A DNA stretch of 64,000 nucleotides from Anas platyrhynchos (lineage: Eukaryota > Chordata > Aves > Anseriformes > Anatidae). Made by a program: the position numbers and the translations under genes. Every line of letters begins with the position of its first letter. Positions within the stretch are counted from its first letter, which is position 1. Location: contig NC_092616.1 of the NCBI RefSeq assembly GCF_047663525.1, forward strand, positions 3,137,501-3,201,500, given 5' to 3'. Below, in pieces: positions 43,471-56,514 of the stretch. Below the pieces are notes generated by a model. That model searched no databases, was not told the DNA's origin, and worked only from the letters and a program-made list of their open reading frames with translations.

Positions 43471-44870
43471 TGGCACGGGGAGAGAAGGAGAGAGGGCTTG
43501 GAGGCAGCAAGGAATGCAACAACAGAGGGCAGTGTGTGGCAGGACAGATCTGCAGGCTCTTGACACCGTGAGTCTCTGGCAACAGGGAAATGCAGATGGG
43601 GTTTCCAGAGGGATCTTCTACAGCTGGCACATCTGATGGCTGATAGCTTCTCTCAGGATGGCTCTTTCTGTTTCTCCTGATGCTGTAGATGCTGTAGAGA
43701 GGGGCATTTATGTTTGGATTTTTCAAGAGGGAGACAAAGGCAGGGTCTGGCCAAAGGGTAAGAATTTTTCTGCAACCTGTGCTTTCAGATTCCTGCAGTG
43801 GAGTGGAGGCATGTTTTATGGTAATGGGTTGTCAGGATTGTACAGGAGACGGAGACTCCTAGAGCATTGCACTGAGAGATCAATGTGTCAGCAATGAACT
43901 TCATAAAGTCCCTTTCCACACCTCAGCCCACAGATGGCACCAACACCATCTTTGTGGTCCTCTCAGGTTTTATTCCAGCTGATCTTTGGGAGCTGCAAAC
44001 CCTCTGATGCCCAGTGCCCTGTCTTTGTGTCTTCATGCCAGAACAGAACACACGGTATTTGCAACGAGCATGAGCAGTCTCCTCTGCAGGCAGAGCTGCA
44101 GCACAGGACGATCTGCTGAGTGTCCATCTGTCCCTCCCTGGCCTTGCCTCCCCTGGCAGCAGCATGGTGCCATTCCTTCTGGCTTCTCCACCTGGCCGTG
44201 CTGCTGCTGTTCTTGTTTCCAGGCTGGCTGAGGATAGGGGTTTCACATGCACATGGAGTGAGCCCTTGGCGTGCTTGGGGGAAGGGGAATATGGGGACAG
44301 GCTGAAGGGGCTGGAGATGTGCATTTGAGCATGGATTCAGCAGTGCCCTGCTCCTTTTCAGATGAACATGTGAGTGTAATTATTCCACAGCTCATAGAAA
44401 TGCCAGCGGAAGAGAGCAGCCTTTATGGACAGACTGGCTGTCCCCTCTGAAGGAACACTCTGCACTAAAGGCACAGTTCATTTGTCTCTGTGGAGCCACA
44501 AGGTTTCACTTGGAGTGCAGCAGGAATGACAGTATACAGAAAAGAAATCCAGAGAGCCCTGCTCTGCAGTTGGGTGAATTTGGAAAGGCAATGTGGATAA
44601 TAATCTGATATGAGGAGTGAATTTTATTTGTGATTATCACGTTTCCCTTTCCTTATTATTATAGGTGTGGACTGACTACAACATTGCCTGCAGTAGAATA
44701 TCCTACTCCCAGCGACACCCTCAGGCAGCATGAGTCACAACTCAAGAAAGGGACCTGCAAAATATATGATTAATGCTCCAAAATTGAATTAGTTCTCATC
44801 AGATAATTCTGTTGTACTTCCTTACTGCCTTTTTCCTCTGTGGTGAGGACCTCCTGCCTAAAACTAGCAA
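43471..44870 (+). other. 5' flank of OR5
   Basis: No gene was recognised. The stretch 44,130-44,225 resembles the OR2 and OR6 upstream flanks (CTTGCCTCCCCTGGCAG near 7805 and 57,765), so part of the cassette is shared. Confidence 0.45.
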
Positions 44871-45815
44871 ATGCCCAACAACAGCTCCATCACCGAGTTC
44901 CTCCTCCTGGCATTCACAGACATGCGGGAGCTGCAGCTCCTGCATTTTGCACTCTTCCTGAGCATCTACCTGGCTGCCCTCCTGGGCAACGGCCTCATCC
45001 TCACCGCCGTAGCCTGCGACCACCACCTCCACACCCCCATGTATTTCTTCCTCCTCAACCTTGCCCTCCTCGACCTGGGCTGCATCTCTACCACTGTCCC
45101 CAAAGCCATGGCCAATTCTCTGTGGGACACAAGGGCCATCTCCTATCAAGGATGTGCTGCCCAGGTCTTCCTCATTGTCTTCTTGTTTTCAGCAGAGTAT
45201 TCCCTTCTCACCATCATGGCCTATGACCGCTACGTTGCCATCTGCAAGCCCCTGCACTACAGGACCCTCCTGGGTAGCAGCGCTTGTGCCCAGATGGCAG
45301 CAGCTGCCTGGGGCAGTGGCTTTCTCTATGCTCTGCTGCACACTACCAATACATTTTCTCTTTCTCTCTGCCAAGGCAATGCTGTGGACCAGTTCTTCTG
45401 TGAAATCCCCTCCATCCTCAAGCTCTCCTGCTCAGACTCCTACCTCAGGGAAATTGGGCTTCTCACATTTAGTGGTTTTCTCTTTCTGGGGTGTTTTGTT
45501 TTCATTCTTTTTTCCTATGTGCAGATTTTCAGGGCTGTGCTGAGGATCCCCTCTGAGCAGGGAAAGCACAAAACCTTTTCCACGTGCCTCCCTCACCTGG
45601 TCATAGTCTTCCTGTTTCTCAGCACAGGCACGTTTGCCTATCTGAAGCCCCCCTCCTTCTCCTTGACATCCCTGAACCTGGTGATGACTGTCCTGTACTC
45701 AGTGGTTCCTCCAGCTGTGAACCCCCTCATCTACAGCATGAGGAACCAGGAGCTCATGAATGCCATTAGGACAGTGATGTCATGGAGGGTTTTCAGGATG
45801 TGCTGTGGAAACTGA
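44871..45815 (+). CDS. Olfactory receptor, family 14-like, intact (OR5)
   Basis: An intact receptor of 314 residues beginning MPNNSSITEFLLLAF, with the N3 (NNS) and N4 (NSS) glycosylation signals, GNGLIL in TM1, LHTPMYFFLLNLALLDLGC, MAYDRYVAICKPLHY (DRY intact), CEIPSILKLSC in the second extracellular loop, KTFSTCLPHLVIV before TM6 and NPLIYSMRN in TM7. Three extra residues (CGN) extend the tail compared with OR2 and OR6. A clear splice acceptor is not obvious just 5' of the ATG; CTAAAACTAG is the nearest. Its 3' flank (45,990-46,400) matches the OR2 and OR6 3' flanks in direct orientation. Confidence 0.94.
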   Translation: MPNNSSITEFLLLAFTDMRELQLLHFALFLSIYLAALLGNGLILTAVACDHHLHTPMYFFLLNLALLDLGCISTTVPKAMANSLWDTRAISYQGCAAQVFLIVFLFSAEYSLLTIMAYDRYVAICKPLHYRTLLGSSACAQMAAAAWGSGFLYALLHTTNTFSLSLCQGNAVDQFFCEIPSILKLSCSDSYLREIGLLTFSGFLFLGCFVFILFSYVQIFRAVLRIPSEQGKHKTFSTCLPHLVIVFLFLSTGTFAYLKPPSFSLTSLNLVMTVLYSVVPPAVNPLIYSMRNQELMNAIRTVMSWRVFRMCCGN

Positions 45816-47335
45816 CTGGACCTCTCCACAGCTAGAAACTGCTTATTTTCTTCTTCCTCACATGAATTAGAGTCTATGTAATGATAGAGCAAGCTGTCTT
45901 AACTTCTGGATGGATTTAATTTCTTTTGTTTTTCATTTCCCCTTGTGATACTGTTTTCCACAAAGAAATGCTGTTCTTCATCCCCTTGTACCAATATATC
46001 TTTTGTGACCCTGAGGCTTTGCATAAACAAGGAGCCAGACTCTCTGTGTATTTAAACAAAATAGATGAAGCCACAACTTCTTTGTCTGAGACCCACTCTC
46101 AATTGATCAGGAAGTAATGGAACCAGAAAACCCTTTCTGGCTGCAGCAGCTCAGGCCTGGCTGCCCTGGCCCTGGCGCAGCAGAAGATGCCTGAGAAACC
46201 CCAGGGATGGCACGGAGGGGCTGCAGGCCTCTGAGGATCTGCTGCTGAAGAGAGCAGGGGACACAGCAGGGGACACTGACCTCTGTATGCTTCTGCCTCG
46301 GGTGCTCCCCTCTGTGGCACTGAGCCCTCTGTGCCCCCAGGAGCTGCTGTGGCCTTCAGAGGGGCTGTGGCTGTGGTGGCAGTGCCCAGAGCCCTGCAGC
46401 AACCTGCGGAGGGCACTGTCTTGGGGTCACCCCAGCCTGGGCTGCTGTGCTGGGCTGGGCAGAGGGCAGGGATGTGGGCAGAGAGCAGGGAGCTGGGAGA
46501 ATTGGGGGGAAGCTGGGAAAGGCTGGAATGGGTGTTTGGCCATTGCTCATATCTATGCCCACCAAGGGCACGTGAGATGTTGCTGTCCCTCACAGCCCTG
46601 CCTGTACTCTCTCCCTTCTCACACTGTGCTCTGTCATATCCAGCATTTTCCCATGCCTTTTCCCACAGGCTCCCACCCCATGTCCAGCTGGCATCACTGC
46701 AGGGCAGCCCTCCCCAGGGCCCAGGCATCTGCCTGCAGCTTCCACAGCTGCTGCTCTTGATGGCCTCCTGAGGCCTGCCTGCTCCTGGCCCATCACAGTG
46801 TTGTGAGGAGGTGACCTCAGCAGCAGCAGCCCAGCCATGGTGGACAGAGCTGTCCCCTGTCAGAGCTGCCCCCTGTGTCCCGTGGGGTTTGTGATGCACT
46901 CGATGACATCGCTGTGTCTGCCTGCCTGCCACCAGGCAGTCAGGTCACTGCAAGTAGGAATGGCAGCACAACCCACCTCCCAGCTGTGTCACTGGGACTT
47001 TCCTCCATGTGTCCCCTCTCCCCAGCTCCCAGCACTTCTGGGTTGGTTTCCTGATAGTTTGGGCGATATAAAATTCTAGAATCCCATCCACTTGCCTGTG
47101 AGTCTCCCAGTTATCTATATGTATGCAGTAACTGTGTATATACTTTTCCATTTACTTGCACATATATCTGCAGTTACAGCTGTAGCTATACAAATATATA
47201 TTTCTATGCACACAGAAAGATGTGAACATACCCACCACCAGGAAAGGCAAATAATACAGTTATGATTGGAACAACTTTAGCCATCTGAAGCATTTCATGA
47301 AACATTTTCACTCTGGTTTCCTCTAACATGCAGGA
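45816..47335 (+). other. 3' flank of OR5
   Basis: The first 600 bp share sequence with the flanks 9850-10,260 and 59,830-60,230. After about 46,600 no homology or gene was recognised. Confidence 0.45.
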
Positions 47336-47339
47336 GAGA

Positions 47340-48152
47340 GTGACATGCCATGGAAAAGATCCTCCTTGAAGCAATGTCAAGGTACATGCAAGACAAAGAG
47401 GTGATCCGAGAGAGCCAGCACGTTTTCATCAAGGGTAAATCGTGCCTGACCAATCTGGTGGCTTTCTACTATGGAGTGATTGCATCAGTTGAAAAAGGAA
47501 GATCGATCGATGTCATCTTCCTGGACTTCTGCAAGGCCTTTGACGTGATCGCACATGACATCCTGCTCTCCAAATCGGAGAGGTATGGATTTGATGGGTG
47601 CACCATTCAGTGGATAAGGAATTGGCTTAAACTCACACCCAGAGAATGGTGGTCAATGGCTCTGTGTCCGAGTGCAGGCTGGTGATGAGTGGTGTCCTCA
47701 GGGGTCTGTCCTGGGACCAGTACTGTTCAGTATCTTTATCTATGACATAGACAGTAGGACTGAGTGCACCCTCAGCAAATTTGCAGATGACACCAAACTG
47801 AGTGGTGCTGTTGATATGACAGAAGGAAGGGATGACATCCAAAGGGACTTGGACACACTTGAGAAGTGGGCCCATGTGAACCTAATGAGATTCAACACAT
47901 CTAAGTGCAAGGTGCTGCACCTGGGCCGAGGCAATCCTGGGCACGAGTACAGGCTGGGAGAAGAACTCATTGAGAGTAGCCCTGCAGAGAAGGACTTGGG
48001 GGTTCTGTTAGATGAAAAGCTTGATGTGAGTCGGCAGTGTGTGCTTGTGGGCCAGAAGTCCAACTGTGTCCTGGGCTGTATCAAGAGATGAGCAGCCAGC
48101 AGGTGGAGGGAGGTGATTGTCCCCCTCTACTCTGTCCTTGTGAGGCCCAACT
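47340..48152 (+). repeat. CR1 LINE, reverse transcriptase segment
   Basis: Plus-strand RT in two frames: 47,350-47,685 with [30 protein letters not shown] and WIRNWLK, then after a frameshift 47,672-48,091 with [19 protein letters not shown], the catalytic FADDTKL and [19 protein letters not shown]. It lacks both ends. Confidence 0.9.
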
Positions 48153-50474
48153 GTGTAATTGCACTTCTATTTGTCATTTCTTACCTATGTCAATCTTTTC
48201 TTGTATAGCTAACCCTTCGAAGGTGCACCTCATTGGAGGCAACTTGGATTTGGATTTGGCTCACTGTTGAGGACCGTGAGGTTTGTTTGTTAGCTTGGTA
48301 GGTGTTAGATGTTAACAACAAAAACAACAACAAAAACTGTGCCAGTGTGCAGACAGTTGAATGAGGAACAGAGGTGGGAATGGGTGCAAAGGAGCTGTAA
48401 CAACAACCTGCAGAATACAGTGGAGAAGTCTGGTGTAAGGAAAACTGATGCAAGTCTCAGGTGGTTGATGAGAGAAGTTGTGGGGACGGGGAGGTGAGCA
48501 GCAAGGTTGTCCATACAGTCTAGGACTTCAAGGGACTGCTTTTCCACCCATACAGACCTCCTTAGGAGACACTTTGGATCTATGACAACTAGAGAATGAT
48601 GCTATCCGTTCTTCTGAAAACTCTAAACTAATGGAAAATAATCTTAAATAAGGAAAATGCTCTTAGAAATCTGGTCAATGAATAATTTCTCTTTAAACTG
48701 CATTCTTGAAACCTCACTAATTAACTGTACAAGTCTGGAAGACTGGATGAAAATGGCTGAATTGTAATGAGCCCCATGCTGCATTTGGTGCTGAGTCCAT
48801 AAACCTCAGGTAGTGGGAGGAGAATGATGTAACTGCAGGAGAAGTCAAAGTCAGAAGGAAACTTTGAAGTGTCTAGGAGTATTAATGGGCCCCAGTGAGG
48901 GTCATTACTGACAAAGCCTCCCCATGGACTTGTTAGAGCAGACAATTGGAGGCCATGATTGCAGGTAGGCAAAGGCACTGGGCAGGAGACTCTGATGCTG
49001 AGTAAAGGCCTTGGTTTGTTTGGTGAAGCAGAAAGGCCAAGTCCTGGCCCCCAGCCCCTGGGCAGGGAGGTCCTGTCCCTCACCCATGGCTCAGGGCTCT
49101 TCCTGGGGCAGTGGGATGTGGGGTATGTCATGCTGTTTTAAGGGCAACGCTATGACACCTGCTGGCCTCCCCACTGGGTTGCTGCCCTGCACTGTCCTAT
49201 CCCTTCTTTTCCCTGCTGGCACCCGCCTTGCTTCTCCACATTGCTCTCACCCTGGCATTTCTGTACTTTCACTGCTGTCTGCCCACCCACCATGGCAGAT
49301 CTTTGAAACACAATGGCATGGGTTGACCACTGACTCTGTAGGGGTGACCTATAGAACCACAGCACTACCCTTTCAGTTACATTTCCTCCTCCTCATGCCC
49401 ACTTTTCACCTTCCAAGCAGCACTTCGTAGCAGTTTTGACACTATTCTGCTGTTTCTCAGCACCAGAGAAAGCTTTATCGTCAACAAACCACTTTTTTAG
49501 CAGATGTCCAGAGATGTCAGCCTTCTGGAGACCTATGGCCTGACCAGACAGAAGAACCTCACCATGATCTTCCAAACCATATACCTGCTGCTGCCCTTCC
49601 AGTTTCTCAGGTAGACGTAACCAAGTTGTGTGCCCATTGCCGTCCCACCATGTGCTCAGGCAGAAGGGATGTAAAAACCCACACCCAAGGCCTCTTCCTG
49701 CATGGGGCCTGTCAGGCTCTCAGACAGAGGGCATCTCATAATCAGTGTGCCAAGCAGGTGCCTTATCAGGGATGCTGGCAGGTGTGAGCTGAAAAGCACA
49801 GATGTTAGCCAGGAGGCAAGGGCTGACACAGCAACTGCTTCAGGAAGAGGTCACCTCACAGACCCTGTCCCCAGCCCTGTTACTGCTGCTCCAGAGTCAG
49901 AGGTGACCAGATGGTTCCAATGGATTTGAAGTTTCTGCGGCACAACAGACCTCCAAATAATATACCCACATAGCAAGCTGGTTACGGGCCTGGACCTGAT
50001 TAAAATTTATCAATATTTTTTCTACCATTGCTTCAAATATGGAAACCATCTTCTAAAGAAATGCACTAATTTTCAGCATTTTTAGGCTTGTCTATGAATT
50101 CTCATCCAAATTTGAACATGCACATGCATCCAAACATGGGAAAATGTGTGCAAATTTGCACACATTCCTTCCCAAAACTTTGAATAGTGAAACCGTATTC
50201 CCAGGACATGCGTGTATTGGCACATTGCACATCTCCACCTCAGATCTAAATGGAGCAGAGAGCAATGAATCTTAGAGGGGTTGGATAGGTCCTGCCTTTA
50301 GCTCTTTGCTGTCGATCCATGGCCATACCTGCTAGGACTTCCCTTTCGTCCGTCCTCTTTATGAGCTGGCTAAATCTTTATGGGGTGTACAGTTGCATAG
50401 CACCATGGCTCTCCATGTGCCAGACTCCATGCAATACCCAGAAACCCAGAGCACAGCCTTAGAAAGAGGCCCAG
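48153..50474. other. Intergenic sequence
   Basis: No gene was recognised. Portions (48,360-48,460, 48,750-49,060 and 49,390-49,580) are inverted relatives of sequence in the 30.7-32.1 kb spacer. The repeated open phrase around VKTATKC-LEG is shared but has no known match. Confidence 0.35.
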
Positions 50475-50945
50475 AGCACAACTGAGGAAGGCAAATGTGA
50501 CTCCTATCTTGCACAAAGGCAAGACGGAGGCAGGGAACGAGAGGCCAGACAGCCTTTCCTCAGATTGTGGGAAGGTGATGGAGCAGCTAATCCTGAAAAA
50601 CATTTCCTAGCACATGGGGGAATAACAAAGTGATCAGGAGTGATCGGCATGGATTCATCAAGTATTTGTTGAGACTTAACTACTGGATAACCTTCTCCAA
50701 TGAAAAGACTGCCTTGGTAAATGAGGGGAGAGCAGGGGATGCTGTCTGCCTTGTCTTCAGAAAGGCTTTTCATGTCTCCCATAAGGTCCTGATAGAGAAG
50801 CTGATCAAGTCTGGTCAGAATGAGGAGGCAGTGAGGTGGACTGGAAAGTTCCTGCACAGCTGGGCTCATAGTCCTGTGACATGTAGTCTAATTGGAGGTC
50901 AGTCACAAGCAGGACACTGTGAGGGCAATATTGGGTCCTATCCTA
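50475..50945 (+). repeat. CR1 LINE fragment, old copy, 5' portion
   Basis: Degenerate plus-strand RT sequence (NERPDSLSSDCGKVMEQLI-like, RHGFIKYLLRLNYW and 'AVCLVFRKAFHVSHKVLIEKLI'). It is interrupted by the next feature. Confidence 0.75.
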
Positions 50946-50948
50946 TCC

Positions 50949-51392
50949 ACAGAATCACAAAATCACAGAATTTCTAGGTTGGAAGAGACCTCAAGATCAT
51001 CGAGTCCAATCTCTGACCTAACACAAACAGTCCCCACTAAACCATATCCCTAAGTTCTACATCTAAACGTCTTTTAAAGACTTCCAGGGATGGTGACTCC
51101 ACCACTTCCCTGGGCAGCCTATTGCAATGTCTAACAACCCTTTTGGTAAAGAAGTTCTTCCTAACATCCAGCCTAAAACTCCCCTGCCGCAACTTAAGCC
51201 CATTCCCCCTCGTCCTGTCACCAGGCACGTGGGAGAACAGGCTATCCCCCACCTCGTTACAGCCTCCTTTAAGGTATCTGTAGAGAGCGATAAGGTCGCT
51301 CCTGAGCCTCCTTTTCTCCAGGCTGAACAAGCCCAGCTCCTTCAGCCGCTCCTCGTAGGACTTGTTCTCCATGCCCCTCACCAGCTTCGTTA
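50949..51392 (-). repeat. CR1 LINE 3' end, nested, minus orientation
   Basis: Begins with the CR1 3' terminal repeats (AGAATCACAAAATCACAG) and then GGTTGGAAGAGACCTCAAGA. Its RT C-terminus includes [20 protein letters not shown]. It is very close to the CR1 at 21,046-21,680 and lies inside an older CR1 of opposite orientation. Confidence 0.9.
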
Positions 51393-51702
51393 AATCCAAC
51401 TGGTCATCCCCCATGGCTCTGTACAGGGGCCAACAAAAGTACAAGAGGAAATGGCCTCAAGTTGTACCAGAGGAGATTTAAGCTGGATATTGGGGAAAAT
51501 GTCTTCCCTGAAAGAGTTGTGATGCATTGGAACAGGCTGCCCAGGGATGTGGTGGAGTGGTCATCCCTGGAGGTATTCCCAAAACATGTAGATGTGGTTC
51601 TTAGGGACATAATTTAGTGATAGATGTGGCAGTGTTAGGTTAACGGACTTGATTTGTGAGGTCTTTTCCAATCTACATGGCTCTATGGTTCTATGCTTCT
51701 AT
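51393..51702 (+). repeat. CR1 LINE fragment, 3' end of the old interrupted copy
   Basis: Plus-strand CR1 3' sequence (around GATGCATTGGAACAGGCTGC) ending in the CR1-type terminal repeats TCTATGGTTCTATGCTTCTA. Together with 50,475-50,945 it brackets the nested copy. Confidence 0.8.
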
Positions 51703-51879
51703 GAGTCTAACAAAAGTCACAATCGTTGGAAGGCAGCCACTGCAGTCTGGGAACTCGAGTCTGTGGCCTGTACAAGACCACAGGTTCTGCAAGGGATTCC
51801 TGTGGGCTGGCACCACACATCCTGGAAGACTTGCCAGTGGATTGCTGGAGTTCACTACTCTTGAAATGGCCATTGAAAC

Positions 51880-52200
51880 CTGAAGATATTTGTGTTGGGT
51901 CACATGTAATAAACTCAGGTGGAAAGACTCAAGAGCAGGTGACTTTGAGAGGCTGTGGCAGAACTCAGCAGCTTGCCCCAGTGTGGGAATATGTCCCCTT
52001 CTAACTAGGGGAATTAAAAGGGATTAAGATGACCAGACTCATCAGGTCAATCCGCACAGTAAGAGAAAGTAACAGTTACTGTGCTGTAGCTGCAGCAGGC
52101 AATAGGCCTTGGACTGAGCCTCAGAAGACTCAAGCAGATCTAATCCAGTTCATCCATGAACTAAGACAAACACTGTGAGCAGAGTGAAGGACACTTCGAG
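51880..52200 (+). repeat. Dispersed repeat of unknown class, copy 2
   Basis: Related to 33,010-33,380 and, inverted, to 61,130-61,470. Shared phrases include ATCAGGTCAATC, GTGCTGTAG and a final CTAAGACAAACACTGTGAGC, also found inverted at the 61-kb copy. No open frame is present. Confidence 0.45.
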
Positions 52201-52204
52201 CACA

Positions 52205-54200
52205 GGAGGTGGGCGACCGGCATGGCTGAGCAAGAACCTGCTGCTTAAACTGAGGGAAAAGAGGGAAATGTACAGAAGTGGAAGCAGGGTTGTATAGCCT
52301 GGGAGGAATACAGGGGTGTCATCTGGAGGTGTAGAGATGGGATCAGGAAAGCCAAGGCACAGATGGAGCTGAACTTGGCAAGGGACATGAAGAATAACAA
52401 GAAGGGGTTCTATGGATACATAGGCAGGAGACAGCCCAAGGAGAGTGTTCCCCCTCTGATAAACGAGATGGGAGAACTGGCTTCCTCAGACAGGAAAAAA
52501 GCTGAGGTACTCAATAAGTGCTTTGCCTCAGTCTTCACTCGTGGTCAAGTTTCCTGTGTCTGTCAGGACCCTGAAACTCGAGGAGAGGGTGGGAGGAGCG
52601 GATTCTGTCCCACTGTGACAGTGGAACAAGCCCGGGACTGCCTAATGAAACTGGATGTGTACAAGTCCATGGGGCCAGAGGGTGTACATCTCAGGGTGCT
52701 GAGAGAGATGGCTGATGTGGTTGCTGAGCCGCTCTCCATCACATTCGAAAAATCATGGCTGTTGGGTGAAGCCCCCAGTGACTGGAAAAAGGGAAACATG
52801 ACTCCCATTTTTAAGAAAGGGAAAACGGAAGAGTTGGGGAACTACAGGCTGGTGATCCTCACCTCTGTGCCTGATATGATCACGGAGCAGTCCCTCCTGG
52901 AACACATCTGAAGGCATGCATGAGATAAAGAGGTGATTCGAGACAGCCAGTATGGCTTCACCAAAGGCAGATCTTGCCTAACCAATCTGGTGGCCTTCTA
53001 TGATGGAGTGATGGCACCAGTGGACAAAGGAAGGGCTACGAATATCATCTACCTGGACTTGAGCAAAGCTTGAGGGAATGTGGTCCCTCACCACATTTTT
53101 CTCTCTAAATTGGAGAGGTATAGATTTGAAGGACGGATTGTTAGGTGGATCAAGAATTGGTTGGCTGGTCGCAGCCAAAGTGTTGTAGTCAGTAGTTGTA
53201 TGTCTGGGTGGAGGCTGGTCACAAGTGGTGTCCCTCAGGGGTTGGTCTTGGAGCTGGTGCTCTTCAACATCTTTATCAATGACATGGGTTATGGAATCGA
53301 GTGCATCCTCAGCAAGTTTGGAGATGACACCAAGCTGAGCGGTGCAGTTGATACAATAGAGGGAAGGGATGCCATCCAGAAGGACATGGACAGACTGGAC
53401 TACTGGGCCCATGAGAACCTAATGAGGCTCAACAAGGCCAAGTGCAAGGTGTTGCACTTGGACGTGGGCAATCCCAGGTCTTTATATAGACTGGGCAAAG
53501 AAGAATTTGAGAGCAGCCCTGTGGAGAAGGACTTTGGGGTCCTGCTGGGCGAGAAGCTGCACATGAGCCATCAGCATGCGCTTGTTGCCTGGAAGGCCAG
53601 CTGTGTCCTGGGCTGCATTAAAAAGGAGTGGCCAGGAGGGAGAGGGCTGTGACTGTCCCCCTCTATTCTGTTCTTGTGAGACCCCACCTGGAATACTGTG
53701 TACAGGCCTGAAGCCCCCAGCACAAGAAGGATGTGGAGCTCTTGGAACGGATCCAGAGGAGGGCCACTCAGATGATCAGAGGGCTAAAGCATCTCCCCTA
53801 TGCAGAAAGGTTGAAGGAAGTGGTCTTGTTTAGCTTGGAGAAGAGAAGGCTCTGCCGAGACCTCATTGTGGCCTTCCAGTACGTGAAGGGAGTGTATAAA
53901 CAGGACGGGGAAATGCCTGTTCATATGTGTTGGTAGTGATAGGAAAAGGGGGGATGGTTTTAAAGTAAGACAGGGAAGATTTCGACTAGAAATTAGGAGA
54001 GCTTTTTTCCCTCAGAGGGTGGTGAGGCACTGGAACATGTTGCCCAGAGAGGTTGTGGATGCCCCATCCCTGGAGGCATTCAAGGCCACCTGGATGCAGC
54101 TCTGGGCATCCTGCTCTAGTGGTTGGCCCAGAGCAGGGGGATTGAAAGTAGATGATCTTGAAGGTCCTTTTCAACCCAGGAAATTCCATGATTCCATAAT
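52205..54200 (+). repeat. CR1 LINE, about 2 kb of ORF2 with 3' end
   Basis: A long plus-strand CR1. A frame of 182 residues at 52,363-52,911 contains [25 protein letters not shown] and [13 protein letters not shown] frame of 190 residues at 53,080-53,652 contains [28 protein letters not shown], an [11 protein letters not shown] segment (the FADD box changed to FGDD) and [19 protein letters not shown]. The 3' region follows to about 54,200 with the CR1-type end CCATGATTCCAT. The break between the frames and the changed box make it inactive. Confidence 0.92.
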
Positions 54201-56514
54201 GTTTTTCCTCCCAGAGCGAGATCCCAAAGAGGCACCATTTCCCAGGGAAACCTGGCCCTGCATTGTCCCCCAGAGCAAAGAAGGCATGCCTAGAGAAGCC
54301 CCAGGGATAAGGGCATCCCTAGCATCAGGACCCAGGAGTCCTGGCTGCTACATTGTCCCGTGAACTCAGAGGGACACTCAGGCAGGGCTCTCACAGCAGC
54401 CACCAGCCTTCTCCAGCCTCCCCCCAAAGCCCATGACTTGCAGCTTTGGACAGCTGACAGCCCCTGTGACACATCTTGCGAAGGGGATCCTGACACCCTT
54501 ACCTTTGGGGGAGAGCTGCAGGAGCACTGGGAACAGGGAAGTCAGGACAGTGGTGATGGTCACCCTCCAGCAGCCCTCCATCTAGCTTGCTGCTGGCCCT
54601 CAGCTCAGGACAAGGGATGCCCGCCCTGGCTCCTCAACCACAGATCCTCTGCAAGGTGCCCCTGCTCCTCCACCCGTCAGCGAGGGTCGCCCAGTGCAAG
54701 CTTGCTGCCTGCTGACCCCACTCCTGGCCACACAAGGACAGCGCTGGGGAGCACCCAAGCAGTGCCCAGCAGGGACCAGGCCTTGCAGGGAAGTGTCGGC
54801 ACTGCCGCTGCTCCAGTGACGATATCCTGGTGATGCAGTGCACCCCCTGTGACATCAGCCTGTGACATTTGAAGGCCTGTGAGGTCAGCAGCATGGAGAT
54901 GGCACAGCTCAGGAAAGACATGAGAGATTTCCCTTCTTGTCCTGAGAAACAGCCACTTCCCTTCTACCCAGTTCTTTTTGGTATCAGGAACAGATCAGGG
55001 CATCTCCAAATGGTGGTAAAGGCCATGGAGTAAAGGAAGTTGAGCCTTGGAGAAATCACTACTGCCCCCTTATACCAACATGCTTCTGCTGTTGGGAGCC
55101 CTCCCACAGTGGTTGGGTTTGAGGCTTGTCCTGGGGCCTGGATTTTTCAAAAGATGGGAGCAAAGGCACCTGGGATGGAACAGCCCCTCGGTGTGCCTGA
55201 ACTCTTCACTGCATGTAACTCACTTCTGAAAGAAGGATGTGTTTTACAGAGTGAATTGGAGTACATGCCAGGGCCTCAGCACCATCCCCCAGTCTGCCAT
55301 GCAGGAGGCAGAGGTGGTACACGAGGCAAGGGCAGACGTACCCTCAACATGTCATGATGAGAGAGAGGAGTAGGGAAGTGCTGCAGACAAAAAGGGGAGT
55401 GGGGAGAATGGTCTAGGACGGATGCCATGCTCCCCAGTAGGCTGCCACAGCCTCCCCATGGCCCACGGCTTTGGACCTTCAGAGGAGGTGGAGACCACAG
55501 AAGGGGCTGAGGTGGGGGGGGGCAGCCTGCCCCTTGCAGCTTGGCTGCCAGATCTGCCTGCAGGAGACCACTTGTGTCTGTGTCCACAATGGAGGAGGAA
55601 CCCATCCTGATTTAGGATCTAAACTCTCTCATTTCAGGAGACCTGTGGCACGCTGAAGGCAGGACTACAGCCCCTGACTGTACTGCACACAGATGTACCT
55701 GGTCCCGTGTCAGCTGGACCATGTCAAGTGGGCTGCAGGGAAACATAAGGCTGAGCCTGTGCAGCTCATCTCTTTCCATGTGCTGAAAAGCAGCTGGACT
55801 ACATCATGCCTTGTGCAAGAGGAGTGTCAAGACACAGGTTTTCCTGTTTGCAAGTGCCAGATCCTGGTGAACATCACCTAGGTTGGCCCATCTGACACCT
55901 GTGCACAGAAGCTCTCTGCAAGAACCCACAGAAAACATGGGGAATGTTTGAACCCAGCAGTGTCCCTTTCCTGTGGTTGGCAGAGTGAATAAATTCCCTC
56001 ACAGTGACATGGAGTCATTGAACTCAACTTACTCCAATGCTTTCCACAAGACTTTGCCCACTTCTTCAGCCTGGCTGCAGACATTTACCTCCTGCCATGC
56101 TGTCACCCTGACTGGCTTTTGTCCCTAAACCATAAGGGCTCCCCCAGTCTGCTGCCCAATACATAGAAGAGATCCATGCATCCGGACAGATTCTTCACAT
56201 GGAGCAAACTCTCGTTGATCATGCCCAATTGTCTCTTCTGAAGAAGCTGCACCCATTCAGCATGATCACACTGTGCCCCTGACTGTCTCTCCTCTGACTT
56301 TCACCCATAAGGGCTTCCCCAGCATTCTGCCAATTCCATGGACAGGACAAAGGAAGGTGAATCTTATACAGATTTTATTAACTTTATTTTTCTTTTATGA
56401 GAGGTGATTTTGCTGCCAAGAATTGTGTGTGCCAAGTGAGGGAAGGAACCCCAGGGATCCCTTCAGGCTGTTTGCCAGCAGGTTCCCCTGCAGCCCCAGG
56501 GCCATGTGCAGGGA

